Notes under the pieces: model-generated | What the model was told of the DNA's origin: nothing | Database searches by the model: none | Seen by the model: only the letters and a program-made list of their open reading frames with translations | Made by a program: the position numbers and the translations under genes | Assembly: GCF_018323985.1 (NCBI RefSeq) | Contig: NZ_AP024590.1 | Location: 1,240,001 to 1,304,000, forward strand | Origin: Enterobacter kobei | GTDB taxonomy: Bacteria > Pseudomonadota > Gammaproteobacteria > Enterobacterales > Enterobacteriaceae | Length of the DNA stretch: 64,000 nt | Reading direction: 5' to 3' | Shown here: piece by piece, positions 41,176 through 50,083 of the stretch | How the letters are laid out: each line of letters starts with the position of its first letter | Numbering within the stretch: position 1 is the stretch's first letter

Positions 41176-41265
41176 ATGATGGAACAACAGTTTAGCGTGT
41201 TAGAAGAAAGCTTAACTGTTAACACCTGGCAGACCGTCTTATACTGTCTTGCTCAGGTTAACTGA
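41176..41265 (+). CDS. Possible small protein (29 residues) upstream of rodZ
   Basis: A short frame starts with two ATG codons and reads MMEQQFSVLEESLTVNTWQT, then nine more residues to TGA. AGGG lies about 9 bases upstream of the first ATG. It sits in the 294-base gap between rlmN and rodZ. It overlaps a sequence TTATACTG that could instead be the -10 region of the rodZ promoter. I do not recognise the protein. Conservation in relatives is not known, so the call is tentative. Confidence 0.25.
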   Translation: MMEQQFSVLEESLTVNTWQTVLYCLAQVN

Positions 41266-41346
41266 ACCAGACGTTTCGCGGCGCGGGTGGGCAATCTGAC
41301 TCGCCGGTGCCTCAATTTACATTTCACGTACCAGCAGTTGTAGCGA

Positions 41347-42342
41347 ATGAATACTGAAGCCACTCACGATCAAAATGAAACACAATCCACTGGCGTTCGT
41401 CTGCGCAGCGCCCGTGAACAACTCGGACTCAGCCAGCAAGCGGTTGCCGAACGCCTGTGCCTGAAGGTTTCCACCGTTCGCGATATTGAAGACGACAAAG
41501 CGCCTGCTGATTTAGCCTCGACGTTTTTGCGTGGATATATCCGCTCTTATGCCCGCCTGGTGCACATTCCGGAAGAAGAACTGCTGCCGATGATGGAGAA
41601 GCAGGCACCGATACGTGCGGCGAAAGTCGCGCCGATGCAGACTTTTTCGCTGGGCAAACGTCGTAAAAAACGCGACGGCTGGTTAACCAGCATCACCTGG
41701 CTGGTGTTTTTTGTCGTCCTCGGCCTGACCGGTGCCTGGTGGTGGCAGAACCACAAAGCGCAGCAGGAAGAGATCACCACCATGGCCGATCAGTCTACTG
41801 CTGAGCTGAACGCCAGCAACACCGACGCGCAGAGCATTCCGCTGAATAATGACACCGCGACGCCGTCTGTTGATACCCCGACTACGGGTACCGCGCCGGC
41901 TGACGCCTCGCCGCAGACCGCGGCAACCCCAGCGCCGACCACTTCCGCAACGACCGATCAAAACGCGGTTGTGTCGCCATCGCAGGCGAATGTCGATCCT
42001 GCCGTGACCCAGCCGCAGACCCCTGCGGCAACAGCTCTGCCAACCGATCAGGCAGGCGTTAATACCACCGCACCGGCTGATGCCAACGCGCTGGCGATGA
42101 CCTTCACCGCCGATTGCTGGCTGGAAGTGAGCGATGCCACCGGCAAGAAATTGTTCAGCGGCATTCAGCGTAGCGGGGCGAATCTGAATCTTGCAGGCCA
42201 GGCGCCGTACAAGCTTAAAATCGGCGCACCGTCGGCGGTACAAATTCAGTTCCAGGGAAAACCTGTCGATCTGAGCCGATTTATCAGAACTAATCAGGTT
42301 GCGCGACTGACCCTCGATGCCGGACAATCAGCAGCACAGTAA
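41347..42342 (+). CDS. rodZ: Cytoskeletal membrane protein RodZ
   Basis: This 331-residue bitopic inner-membrane protein links MreB filaments to the elongation machinery and sets rod shape. It has an N-terminal HTH domain (residues 17-85, RLRSAREQLGLSQQAVAERL), a basic juxtamembrane patch (GKRRKKRDG), one transmembrane helix (SITWLVFFVVLGLTG near 118), a long T/P/A/D-rich periplasmic linker (150-245) and a C-terminal beta domain (ADCWLEVSDATGK). The linker differs in length and sequence between species. ispG starts 26 bases after the stop, as in E. coli. Confidence 0.96.
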   Translation: MNTEATHDQNETQSTGVRLRSAREQLGLSQQAVAERLCLKVSTVRDIEDDKAPADLASTFLRGYIRSYARLVHIPEEELLPMMEKQAPIRAAKVAPMQTFSLGKRRKKRDGWLTSITWLVFFVVLGLTGAWWWQNHKAQQEEITTMADQSTAELNASNTDAQSIPLNNDTATPSVDTPTTGTAPADASPQTAATPAPTTSATTDQNAVVSPSQANVDPAVTQPQTPAATALPTDQAGVNTTAPADANALAMTFTADCWLEVSDATGKKLFSGIQRSGANLNLAGQAPYKLKIGAPSAVQIQFQGKPVDLSRFIRTNQVARLTLDAGQSAAQ

Positions 42343-42368
42343 CAGTCGGGCAACGCGGGAGATTTTTC

Positions 42369-43487
42369 ATGCATAACCAGGCCCCTATTCAACGTAGAAA
42401 ATCAAAAAGGATTTACGTTGGTAATGTGCCCATTGGCGATGGTGCGCCTATCGCCGTACAGTCGATGACCAACACCCGTACCACGGATGTGGAAGCGACC
42501 GTTAAGCAAATTCAGGCGCTGGAACGGGTAGGCGCAGATATTGTTCGCGTCTCCGTGCCGACCATGGATGCGGCAGAAGCGTTCAAACTCATCAAGCAAC
42601 AGGTCAATGTGCCGCTGGTAGCGGACATCCACTTCGATTACCGTATCGCGCTGAAAGTAGCGGAATATGGCGTCGACTGTTTGCGTATCAATCCGGGTAA
42701 TATCGGCAGCGAAGAGCGTATTCGCGCGGTTGTCGATTGCGCACGCGACAAAAATATTCCTATTCGTATCGGCGTGAATGCCGGTTCGCTCGAAAAAGAT
42801 CTGCAGGAAAAGTACGGAGAGCCGACGCCACAGGCGCTGCTGGAATCCGCGATGCGTCATGTGGAGCACCTTAACCGCCTTAACTTTGACCAGTTCAAAG
42901 TCAGCGTAAAAGCCTCCGACGTTTTCCTCGCCGTTGAATCCTATCGCCTGCTGGCAAAAGAAATTGAACAGCCGCTGCATCTGGGCATCACCGAAGCCGG
43001 TGGCGCGCGTGCGGGGGCAGTAAAATCGGCGATTGGCCTCGGCCTGCTGCTCTCTGAAGGTATCGGCGATACGCTGCGTATTTCGCTGGCGGCGGATCCG
43101 GTGGAAGAGATCAAAGTCGGCTTTGATATTCTGAAATCCCTGCGCATCCGTTCCCGCGGCATTAACTTCATTGCCTGCCCGACCTGTTCGCGTCAGGAAT
43201 TCGACGTGATCGGCACCGTGAATGCGCTGGAACAGCGCCTCGAAGATATTCTCACGCCTATGGACGTGTCGATTATCGGCTGCGTAGTGAATGGCCCTGG
43301 CGAAGCGTTGGTCTCCACCCTCGGCGTTACCGGCGGCAATAAGAAAAGCGGTCTCTATGAAGACGGCGTGCGTAAGGATCGTCTCGATAACAACGATATG
43401 ATCGCCCAACTGGAAGCGCGCATCCGCGCGAAAGCCTCCATGATGGATGAAGCGCGTCGGATTGATGTTCGAGAGCTTGAAAAATAA
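42369..43487 (+). CDS. ispG: 4-hydroxy-3-methylbut-2-en-1-yl diphosphate synthase IspG
   Basis: This 372-residue [4Fe-4S] enzyme of the MEP isoprenoid pathway converts MEcPP to HMBPP with flavodoxin as electron donor. The cluster cysteines are in ACPTCSRQEFD near residue 270 and GCVVNGPGEA near 305. The N-terminal TIM-barrel begins VGNVPIGDGAPIAVQSMTNT. Length equals that of E. coli IspG. Its cluster links it functionally to the isc genes, though they are not in one operon. Confidence 0.98.
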   Translation: MHNQAPIQRRKSKRIYVGNVPIGDGAPIAVQSMTNTRTTDVEATVKQIQALERVGADIVRVSVPTMDAAEAFKLIKQQVNVPLVADIHFDYRIALKVAEYGVDCLRINPGNIGSEERIRAVVDCARDKNIPIRIGVNAGSLEKDLQEKYGEPTPQALLESAMRHVEHLNRLNFDQFKVSVKASDVFLAVESYRLLAKEIEQPLHLGITEAGGARAGAVKSAIGLGLLLSEGIGDTLRISLAADPVEEIKVGFDILKSLRIRSRGINFIACPTCSRQEFDVIGTVNALEQRLEDILTPMDVSIIGCVVNGPGEALVSTLGVTGGNKKSGLYEDGVRKDRLDNNDMIAQLEARIRAKASMMDEARRIDVRELEK

Positions 43488-43494
43488 CGTGACT

Positions 43495-43513
43495 GGGAAG
43501 CGGCTTGCTTCCC
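43495..43513 (+). other. Hairpin between ispG and hisS
   Basis: A perfect 7-bp stem (GGGAAGC at 43495-43501 with GCTTCCC at 43507-43513) follows the ispG stop codon by 7 bases. It has no T run. It may trim or stabilise the ispG message; hisS probably has its own promoter in the remaining 80 bases. Confidence 0.5.
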
Positions 43514-43595
43514 GTGTATGATTGAACCCGCAGCGCGCCCGGCAGGTCAGGGTGAGCGCTAAGGGTTCATTTTTATATCTATAAAGAGAATAAAC

Positions 43596-44870
43596 GTGGC
43601 AAAGAATATTCAAGCCATTCGCGGCATGAACGACTACCTGCCTGGCGAAACTGCCCTTTGGCAGCGCATTGAAGGCACCTTAAAAAGCGTGCTCGGCAGC
43701 TACGGTTATAGTGAGATCCGTTTGCCGATTGTAGAGCAGACCCCGTTATTCAAACGCGCGATCGGTGAAGTGACCGACGTGGTTGAAAAAGAGATGTATA
43801 CCTTTGATGACCGCAACGGCGACAGCCTGACGCTGCGTCCGGAAGGTACGGCGGGCTGCGTGCGTGCCGGCATCGAACATGGTCTTCTGTACAATCAGGA
43901 ACAGCGCCTGTGGTATGTCGGGCCGATGTTCCGCTACGAGCGTCCGCAGAAAGGGCGTTACCGTCAGTTCCATCAGCTGGGTTGCGAAGTCTTTGGCCTG
44001 CAAGGACCGGACATCGATGCCGAGCTGATTCTGCTCACCGCCCGCTGGTGGCGCGCGCTGGGTATTGCCGATCAGGTTCGCCTGGAGCTGAACTCCATTG
44101 GCTCGCTGGAAGCGCGCGCTAACTACCGCGATGCGCTGGTGGCGTTCCTGGAACAGCATCAGGACAAATTAGACGAAGACTGCAAGCGTCGTATGTACAG
44201 CAACCCGCTGCGCGTGCTGGATTCCAAAAATCCTGACGTGCAGGCGCTGCTGAATGATGCGCCGGCGCTTGGCGATTATCTCGACGAAGATTCCCGCGAG
44301 CACTTTGCCGGGCTATGTGCGCTGCTGGACAACGCGGGTATTGCCTACACCGTTAACCAGCGCCTGGTACGTGGTCTTGATTACTACAATCGCACCGTGT
44401 TTGAGTGGGTCACCACCAGCCTCGGCGCGCAGGGCACCGTGTGTGCTGGCGGTCGTTACGACGGTCTGGTTGAGCAACTGGGTGGTCGTGCGACACCGGC
44501 TGTCGGTTTCGCCATGGGCCTTGAGCGACTTGTTTTGCTGGTTCAGGCAGTTAATCCGGAATTTAAAGCCGATCCCGTTGTCGATATATACCTGGTTGCA
44601 TCCGGCACCGATACGCAGTCTGCTGCCATGCAGTTTGCTGAAAAGTTACGAGATGCGATGCCAGGCGTTAAGCTGATGACCAACCACGGCGGCGGCAACT
44701 TCAAGAAGCAGTTTGCGCGTGCTGACAAGTGGGGCGCTCGCGTTGCGCTGGTGCTGGGTGAATCGGAAGTCGCTGACGGCAACGTGGTGGTGAAGGATTT
44801 ACGCTCTGGTGAGCAAACTACAGTGACGCAGGATGGCGTTGCGGCGCATCTGCGCACACTACTGGGCTAA
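43596..44870 (+). CDS. hisS: Histidyl-tRNA synthetase
   Basis: This 424-residue class II aminoacyl-tRNA synthetase has the E. coli length. Motif 2 is seen in GPMFRYERPQKGRYRQFHQ near residue 110, the histidine-binding segment LVRGLDYYNRTVFEW near 257, and motif 3 in GGRYDGLVEQLGG...GFAMGLERL near 285-310. The C-terminal anticodon-binding domain follows from about 330. GTG at 43596 is the annotated start and has AAGAGAA upstream. Confidence 0.97.
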   Translation: MAKNIQAIRGMNDYLPGETALWQRIEGTLKSVLGSYGYSEIRLPIVEQTPLFKRAIGEVTDVVEKEMYTFDDRNGDSLTLRPEGTAGCVRAGIEHGLLYNQEQRLWYVGPMFRYERPQKGRYRQFHQLGCEVFGLQGPDIDAELILLTARWWRALGIADQVRLELNSIGSLEARANYRDALVAFLEQHQDKLDEDCKRRMYSNPLRVLDSKNPDVQALLNDAPALGDYLDEDSREHFAGLCALLDNAGIAYTVNQRLVRGLDYYNRTVFEWVTTSLGAQGTVCAGGRYDGLVEQLGGRATPAVGFAMGLERLVLLVQAVNPEFKADPVVDIYLVASGTDTQSAAMQFAEKLRDAMPGVKLMTNHGGGNFKKQFARADKWGARVALVLGESEVADGNVVVKDLRSGEQTTVTQDGVAAHLRTLLG

Positions 44871-44907
44871 TCTTCCCCGGTGAATTATCGTTAAGGAGAG
44901 GGACTGC

Positions 44908-45528
44908 GTGGAAATCTACGAGAACGAAAACGAACAGGTTGAGGCGATAAAACGCTTCTTTGCCGAAAATGGCAAAGCGCTGGCCGTTGGGGTTATTTTG
45001 GGTATTGGCGCGCTGGTAGGCTGGCGCTACTGGACAGGCCATCAGGACGAGTCAGTAAGAGCGGTTTCGCTGGACTATGAAAACGCCGTGTCTGCACTCC
45101 GCGCGGATAAGCCGGAAACCTTGTCCGCAGCAGAAAAATTTGCTGCGGATAACAAAAATACTTACGGTGCGTTTGCCTCCCTTGAGCTGGCTCAACAGTA
45201 TGTTGATAAAAACGACCTTAATAAAGCCGTCGCGTTGTTACAGCAGGGGCTTGCCGCTGCCAGCGATGAAAACCTGAAGGCTGTGATCAATGTACGTCTG
45301 GCACGTGTCCAGGTACAGCTGAAGCAGCCTGATGCCGCGTTGAAAACCCTTGAGTCGATCAAAGGCGAAGGCTGGACGGCGATTGTTGCTGATTTACGCG
45401 GTGAAGCATTGCTGAGTAAAGGCGATAAACAAGGTGCTCGCACCGCATGGGAGAGTGGCGCTAAAAGCAACGCTTCACCGGCGCTGAGCGAAATGATGCA
45501 GATGAAAATCAATAATTTGTCCATCTAA
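44908..45528 (+). CDS. yfgM: YfgM, inner-membrane ancillary SecYEG/chaperone protein
   Basis: This 206-residue bitopic protein has one transmembrane helix near residues 24-42 (ALAVGVILGIGALVGWRYW) and a periplasmic TPR-like helical domain. In E. coli it joins PpiD at the Sec translocon and helps trafficking of periplasmic and outer-membrane proteins. GTG or ATG choices near 44908 give the family start MEIYENENEQVEAIKRFF; AGGAG lies 9 bases upstream. bamB starts ten bases after its stop codon. Confidence 0.95.
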   Translation: MEIYENENEQVEAIKRFFAENGKALAVGVILGIGALVGWRYWTGHQDESVRAVSLDYENAVSALRADKPETLSAAEKFAADNKNTYGAFASLELAQQYVDKNDLNKAVALLQQGLAAASDENLKAVINVRLARVQVQLKQPDAALKTLESIKGEGWTAIVADLRGEALLSKGDKQGARTAWESGAKSNASPALSEMMQMKINNLSI

Positions 45529-45538
45529 GAGGGACCCG

Positions 45539-46717
45539 ATGCAATTGCGTAAATTACTTCTGCCAGGGCTGCTTTCTGTCACCTTGTTGAGTGGCTGTTC
45601 TCTGTTTAGCGGCGAAGAAGATGTCGTCAAAATGTCCCCGCTGCCGGTGGTTGAAAACCAGTTCACGCCGTCTACCGCGTGGAGCACCTCTGTCGGAAAC
45701 GGCATTGGCGATTTCTACTCTAATCTGCACCCGGCGTTTGCCGATAACGTTGTCTATGCCGCCGATCGTCATGGCACGGTGAAAGCGGTGAATGCTGCCG
45801 ACGGCAAAGAGATCTGGTCGGTGTCGCTGGCGCAAAAAAGCGGCTTCTTCTCTACCAGCCCGGCGCTGCTGTCCGGTGGTGTGACCGTCGCTGGCGGTCA
45901 TGTTTATGTTGGTAGCGAAAAAGCGCAGGTTTATGCGCTGAATACTGCCGATGGTTCAACGGCCTGGCAGACGCGTGTCGCAGGCGAAGCCTTGTCCCGT
46001 CCGGTTGTCAGCGATGGCGTGGTGCTGATCCACACCAGCAATGGCCAGTTGCAGGCGCTTAACGAAGCTGACGGTGCAGTGAAATGGACCGTTAACCTTG
46101 ATATGCCTGCGCTCTCCTTGCGCGGTGAATCCGCGCCGGCAACCGCCTTTGGTGCGGCGATTGTCGGTGGTGATAACGGCCGCGTCAGCGCGGTGATCCT
46201 GGATAAAGGCCAGATCATCTGGCAGCAGCGTATTTCCCAGGCCACCGGGGCGACGGAAATCGATCGTCTGAGTGATGTGGATACGACGCCGATCGTAGTC
46301 AATGGTGTCGTGTACGCGCTGGCTTATAATGGCAACCTGACGGCGCTGGATCTGCGCAGTGGTCAGATCATGTGGAAACGCGAACTTGGCTCGGTGAATG
46401 ATTTCATCATCGACGGCGATCGTATCTACCTGGTGGATCAAAATGACCGTGTACTGGCGCTGACTACCGAGGGTGGTGTCACACTCTGGACGCAAAGCGA
46501 TCTGCTGCACCGTAACCTGACCACACCCGCGCTGTATAATGGTGCTTTAGTCGTCGGTGACAGTGAAGGCTATATGCACTGGATCAACGCCGACGATGGC
46601 CGTTTTGTCGCGCAGCAGAAAGTGGACAGCTCAGGCTTCCTGACTGAACCGGTAGTGGCTGAAGGTAAACTGCTGATTCAGGCGAAAGACGGTACGCTGT
46701 ACGCGATTACGCGTTAA
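45539..46717 (+). CDS. bamB: Outer-membrane assembly lipoprotein BamB
   Basis: This 392-residue precursor is a lipoprotein of the BAM complex, which inserts beta-barrel proteins in the outer membrane. The lipobox LLSGC places the lipidated cysteine at residue 20, followed by Ser, which favours outer-membrane sorting. The mature part is an eight-bladed propeller with repeating patterns such as ADGKEIWSV, ADGSTAWQT and SGQIMWKREL. It lies in the same order as in E. coli between yfgM and der. A terminator follows. Confidence 0.97.
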   Translation: MQLRKLLLPGLLSVTLLSGCSLFSGEEDVVKMSPLPVVENQFTPSTAWSTSVGNGIGDFYSNLHPAFADNVVYAADRHGTVKAVNAADGKEIWSVSLAQKSGFFSTSPALLSGGVTVAGGHVYVGSEKAQVYALNTADGSTAWQTRVAGEALSRPVVSDGVVLIHTSNGQLQALNEADGAVKWTVNLDMPALSLRGESAPATAFGAAIVGGDNGRVSAVILDKGQIIWQQRISQATGATEIDRLSDVDTTPIVVNGVVYALAYNGNLTALDLRSGQIMWKRELGSVNDFIIDGDRIYLVDQNDRVLALTTEGGVTLWTQSDLLHRNLTTPALYNGALVVGDSEGYMHWINADDGRFVAQQKVDSSGFLTEPVVAEGKLLIQAKDGTLYAITR

Positions 46718-46740
46718 TCACAGCGGCTGTTGGCTTGAGA

Positions 46741-46769
46741 AAAACGGCTCCTGTTGCAGGGGCCGTTTT
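46741..46769 (+). terminator. Terminator after bamB
   Basis: AAAACGGCTCCTG (46741-46753) pairs with CAGGGGCCGTTTT (46757-46769), with one mismatch and a 3-base loop. It is followed within three bases by a T5 run. It lies 23 bases after the bamB stop codon. Confidence 0.85.
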
Positions 46770-46864
46770 CCTGTTTTTACGTTTTAGCGTTTTATAATTT
46801 TTGTATTTGAACAACGCGGCCCTCCGGCGACGTTGTAAATGATTTTTTGAAAGAGGCTTTAAAC

Positions 46865-48352
46865 ATGGTACCTGTGGTCGCGCTTGTCGGGCGCCCTAAC
46901 GTTGGAAAATCCACGCTTTTTAACCGTTTAACACGCACCCGAGATGCGCTGGTGGCGGATTTCCCGGGGCTGACTCGTGACCGTAAGTACGGTCGTGCTG
47001 AAGTAGAAGGCCGCGAGTTTATCTGTATTGATACCGGTGGTATCGACGGTACAGAAGATGGCGTGGAAACCCGTATGGCCGAGCAGTCTCTGCTGGCTAT
47101 CGAAGAAGCGGATGTTGTGTTGTTCATGGTGGATGCGCGCGCGGGCCTGATGCCTGCTGACGAAGCCATCGCCCAGCACCTGCGTTCCCGCCAGAAACCG
47201 ACGTTTCTGGTCGCTAACAAAACCGATGGTCTGGATCCGGATCAGGCCGTCGCCGATTTCTATTCTCTGGGCCTCGGTGAGATCCACCCGATTGCCGCGT
47301 CTCACGGTCGTGGCGTAACCAGCCTGCTTGAGCATGCGCTGGTGCCGTGGATGCAGGAAGTTGATCCGCGCGAAGTAGAAGAAGTTGACGAAGAAGCCGC
47401 CTACTGGGCGCAGTTCGAAGCCGAGCAGAACGGCACACCGCCGGTTGAAGAGCCGGAAGATGACTTTAACCCGCTGGATCTGCCGATCAAGCTGGCCATT
47501 GTCGGGCGTCCGAACGTTGGTAAGTCCACGCTGACCAACCGTATTCTCGGGGAAGATCGTGTGGTGGTGTATGACATGCCGGGCACCACCCGTGACAGCA
47601 TCTACATTCCGATGCAGCGTGACGATCGCGAATTCATTCTGATTGATACCGCCGGTGTTCGTAAGCGCGGCAAAATCACCGATACCGTAGAAAAATTCTC
47701 GGTGATCAAAACCCTGCAGGCGATTGAAGACGCCAACGTAGTGCTGCTGGTGATCGATGCCCGCGAAGGCATTTCCGATCAGGATCTGTCGCTGCTGGGC
47801 TTTATCCTCAACAGCGGTCGTTCGCTGGTGATCGTGGTTAACAAATGGGACGGCCTGAGCCAGGAAGTTCGTGAGCAGGTGAAAGAGACCCTTGATTACC
47901 GCCTGGGCTTTATCGACTTCGCCCGCGTGCACTTTATCTCTGCTCTGCACGGCAGCGGTGTGGGTAACCTGTTTGAGTCTGTCCGCGAAGCCTATGACAG
48001 CTCGACCCGTCGCCAGAGCACGGCGATGCTGACGCGCATCATGACCATGGCCGCAGAAGATCACCAGCCGCCGCTGGTTCGTGGTCGCCGCGTGAAGCTG
48101 AAATATGCCCACGCCGGGGGGTATAACCCGCCGATTGTGGTGATCCACGGAACCCAGGTGAAAGATCTGCCGGATTCCTACAAGCGTTATCTGATGAACT
48201 ACTTCCGCAAATCGCTGGACGTAATGGGGACGCCGATCCGCATCCAGTTCAAGGAAGGGGAGAACCCGTTCGCCAATAAGCGCAACACTCTGACCCCGAA
48301 CCAGATGCGTAAACGTAAGCGTCTGATCAAGCATATCAAGAAAGGGAAATAA
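46865..48352 (+). CDS. der: Ribosome-assembly GTPase Der (EngA)
   Basis: This 495-residue essential GTPase has two consecutive G domains and a C-terminal KH-like domain, and it is needed for 50S subunit maturation. P-loops are GRPNVGKSTL near residue 9 and again near 210. Switch II DTGG and DTAG motifs and two NKxD boxes (NKTDGLD, NKWDGLS) are present. An acidic linker joins the two G domains. ATG 46865 gives the standard MVPVVALVGRPN start with GAGG about 9 bases upstream; the earlier in-frame start at 46847 was rejected. Confidence 0.97.
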   Translation: MVPVVALVGRPNVGKSTLFNRLTRTRDALVADFPGLTRDRKYGRAEVEGREFICIDTGGIDGTEDGVETRMAEQSLLAIEEADVVLFMVDARAGLMPADEAIAQHLRSRQKPTFLVANKTDGLDPDQAVADFYSLGLGEIHPIAASHGRGVTSLLEHALVPWMQEVDPREVEEVDEEAAYWAQFEAEQNGTPPVEEPEDDFNPLDLPIKLAIVGRPNVGKSTLTNRILGEDRVVVYDMPGTTRDSIYIPMQRDDREFILIDTAGVRKRGKITDTVEKFSVIKTLQAIEDANVVLLVIDAREGISDQDLSLLGFILNSGRSLVIVVNKWDGLSQEVREQVKETLDYRLGFIDFARVHFISALHGSGVGNLFESVREAYDSSTRRQSTAMLTRIMTMAAEDHQPPLVRGRRVKLKYAHAGGYNPPIVVIHGTQVKDLPDSYKRYLMNYFRKSLDVMGTPIRIQFKEGENPFANKRNTLTPNQMRKRKRLIKHIKKGK

Positions 48353-48408
48353 TCCCTTTACCCCTCGCCCCGGCACGCCGCCGGGGTGACGGGATAACAG
48401 GAGTCTCT

Positions 48409-48630
48409 ATGGATCTGCACTGCCCGACCTGTCATAACCCGCTGGAGCTTGCCGGTACGCATGCCCACTGCGCGCACTGTCACCATGATCTCGCCCTCGA
48501 AGCACGCTGCCCGGAGTGTCATCAGACCTTAGAAGTGCTGAAGGCCTGTGGCGCGGTGGACTATTTCTGCCAGCACGGTCACGGGCTGATCTCGAAAAAA
48601 CGCGTCGACTTTACCCTCGTCACGCCTTAA
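48409..48630 (+). CDS. yfgJ: Zinc-ribbon protein YfgJ
   Basis: This 73-residue cytoplasmic protein matches E. coli YfgJ (71 residues). It has CPTC, CAHC and CPEC pairs and the conserved tail LKACGAVDYFCQHGHGLISK, so it probably holds two zinc ions in rubredoxin-like ribbons. Its function is not known. GGAG lies 6 bases upstream of the ATG. Its stop codon is interleaved with that of the convergent emfourin gene. Confidence 0.92.
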   Translation: MDLHCPTCHNPLELAGTHAHCAHCHHDLALEARCPECHQTLEVLKACGAVDYFCQHGHGLISKKRVDFTLVTP

Positions 48631-48980
48631 TCACATACGCAATCTTTTCCGCGTCGCCACAGCTCTTCCAGCTCTGACGGAGCGTCACTTTCCGCAATCA
48701 GCACGACAACGTCTGTGTGATGCGTGCTGTTTTGCTGCGTCCAGCTGATCTGAATACGGAAATAGCGCTGATCGCCGCGTCCCGGTGAATCGCTTTTCCC
48801 CGCATCCTGTCCCAGCGGCAACGAGCGGCGCAGAATGCTGCATACGCGGTCACGCTGTTGCTCATCAAGCTCAGACAGGGCAATACGCCGGGGCGCAGCC
48901 AGGCGCGGCATATACGCCACGCCGCCTTCACGCGCCAGGTCAATGACGGCATCCTCCGTCAGGGCGGGCAAGGTTTTCAT
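48627..48980 (-). CDS. Emfourin-type inhibitor of the M4 protease
   Basis: This small soluble protein of 117 residues is encoded directly after the M4 metalloprotease. It matches the protealysin-associated family (emfourin), whose Serratia member is a tight-binding inhibitor of its own protease. Recognisable parts are the start MKTLPALTEDAVIDLAREGG, a QISWTQQNSTHHTDVVVLIA strand near residue 80 and the end RGKDCVCD. No signal peptide is seen, so both partners would act in the cytoplasm. ATG 48980 shares its A with the protease TGA stop. The gene family is assigned from position and recalled sequence features, not from a search. Confidence 0.8.
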   Translation of the reverse strand: MKTLPALTEDAVIDLAREGGVAYMPRLAAPRRIALSELDEQQRDRVCSILRRSLPLGQDAGKSDSPGRGDQRYFRIQISWTQQNSTHHTDVVVLIAESDAPSELEELWRRGKDCVCD

Positions 48981-50005
48981 CACAGCACTCCTGTTTCTTT
49001 CCACGCCTGCTCAATGGCGTCCGCCACTGTGCTGTCAAAGCGTTTGCCGCCGTGCTGCACCGTCAGACGGGCAAAGGTGGCGAAATCGGCATTCTGTGCC
49101 AGCGAGCGATCGCATACGGTGTCATACCAGGCATAGCCCGCTTTCTCCCATGCGTAACCGCCCAGCGCCTGCGCTGCCAGATAAAAGGCGCGGTTGGGAA
49201 TACCGGAATTAAGATGTACGCCGCCATTGTCTTCGCGGGTTTTGATGTAGTGATCCATATGGGCAGGCTGCGGGTCCTTGCCGAGCAGCGGATCGTCATA
49301 GGCGGTGCCAGGTGCCGACATGGAACGCAAGCCGCGCCCGTTGATGCCTTCCGCCAGCAGGCCTTCGCCTATCAGCCAGTCAGCCTGATCCGCTGTCTGC
49401 CCGAGGTGGTACTGCTTGACCAGCGAACCAAACACATCCGACAGCGACTCGTTCAGCGCCCCGGCCTGTTCAAAGTAGATCAGGCCTGCTTCGGTTTCCG
49501 TGACGCCGTGGCCCAGCTCATGGCCGACGATATCAATCGCAATGGTAAAACGGTTAAAAATCTCACCGTCACCGTCGCCGAATACCATTTGCTGACCGTT
49601 CCAGAAGGCGTTCTGATAGTCCTGACCGTAATGCACCGTACCGCTTAAGATCATGCCTTTGTTGTCGAGGGAGTCGCGCTGCCAGGCGTTCCAGAAAAAC
49701 TGATGAGTGACGCCGAGATACTCCCAGGCTTCGTCAGCGGCAATATCGCCGTTTGACGGCTGGCCCTCTTTGCGCACCAGTTTACCGGGCAGCGCCTGCG
49801 TATTTTGCGCATCATAAATTTCGCGCTCGGTATCGCCACTCGCCGCGCTCGGATGGGCTGCGGTCTTGCCATAGTGCTCGGCCATCAGCGTTTGCACGTG
49901 CATTAACGTCTGACGGGCAAACTGCTGCTGGGGTGGCGCGCCGTGGTCGATGATGTGGCGCAGGATATAGGGCGGAATAACGGAATGCAGGCGAGAATGT
50001 GTCAT
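48980..50005 (-). CDS. Protealysin-like M4 metalloprotease
   Basis: This 341-residue thermolysin-family (M4) protease has the length of Serratia protealysin. A short propeptide of about 50 residues carries the PPYIL motif (11-15) typical of protealysin-like precursors, and no signal peptide precedes it. The zinc site is HELGH at 162-166 with Glu186 as third ligand (GALNESLSD). The late catalytic histidine is in DNGGVHLNSG near residue 250. Characterised relatives are made in the cytoplasm, mature by autoprocessing, and in Serratia can cleave actin and aid entry into host cells. ATG 50005 has AAGGAG 6 bases upstream; an in-frame start 14 codons earlier was rejected. It forms a two-gene operon with the inhibitor. 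Confidence 0.93.
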   Translation of the reverse strand: MTHSRLHSVIPPYILRHIIDHGAPPQQQFARQTLMHVQTLMAEHYGKTAAHPSAASGDTEREIYDAQNTQALPGKLVRKEGQPSNGDIAADEAWEYLGVTHQFFWNAWQRDSLDNKGMILSGTVHYGQDYQNAFWNGQQMVFGDGDGEIFNRFTIAIDIVGHELGHGVTETEAGLIYFEQAGALNESLSDVFGSLVKQYHLGQTADQADWLIGEGLLAEGINGRGLRSMSAPGTAYDDPLLGKDPQPAHMDHYIKTREDNGGVHLNSGIPNRAFYLAAQALGGYAWEKAGYAWYDTVCDRSLAQNADFATFARLTVQHGGKRFDSTVADAIEQAWKETGVL

Positions 50006-50083
50006 GCAGGTCTCCTTACTGGGCAAAAGCCGAAAAATAAGAAACACCTGCAGTATAGTTCTCAGTAGGAAACGTGTCCTTTA

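Noticed and set aside
42402..43613. Long open frame of 403 codons opposite ispG
   Set aside because: It is antisense to the highly conserved ispG, has no recognisable domain and reflects the codon bias of that gene.
46928..48376. Long open frame of 482 codons opposite der
   Set aside because: It mirrors der on the other strand, shows no family resemblance and has the typical composition of an antisense shadow.
48980..50005. Secreted thermolysin-like enzyme
   Set aside because: There is no signal peptide and the propeptide is short with PPYIL, which points to the protealysin group, not to secreted thermolysins.
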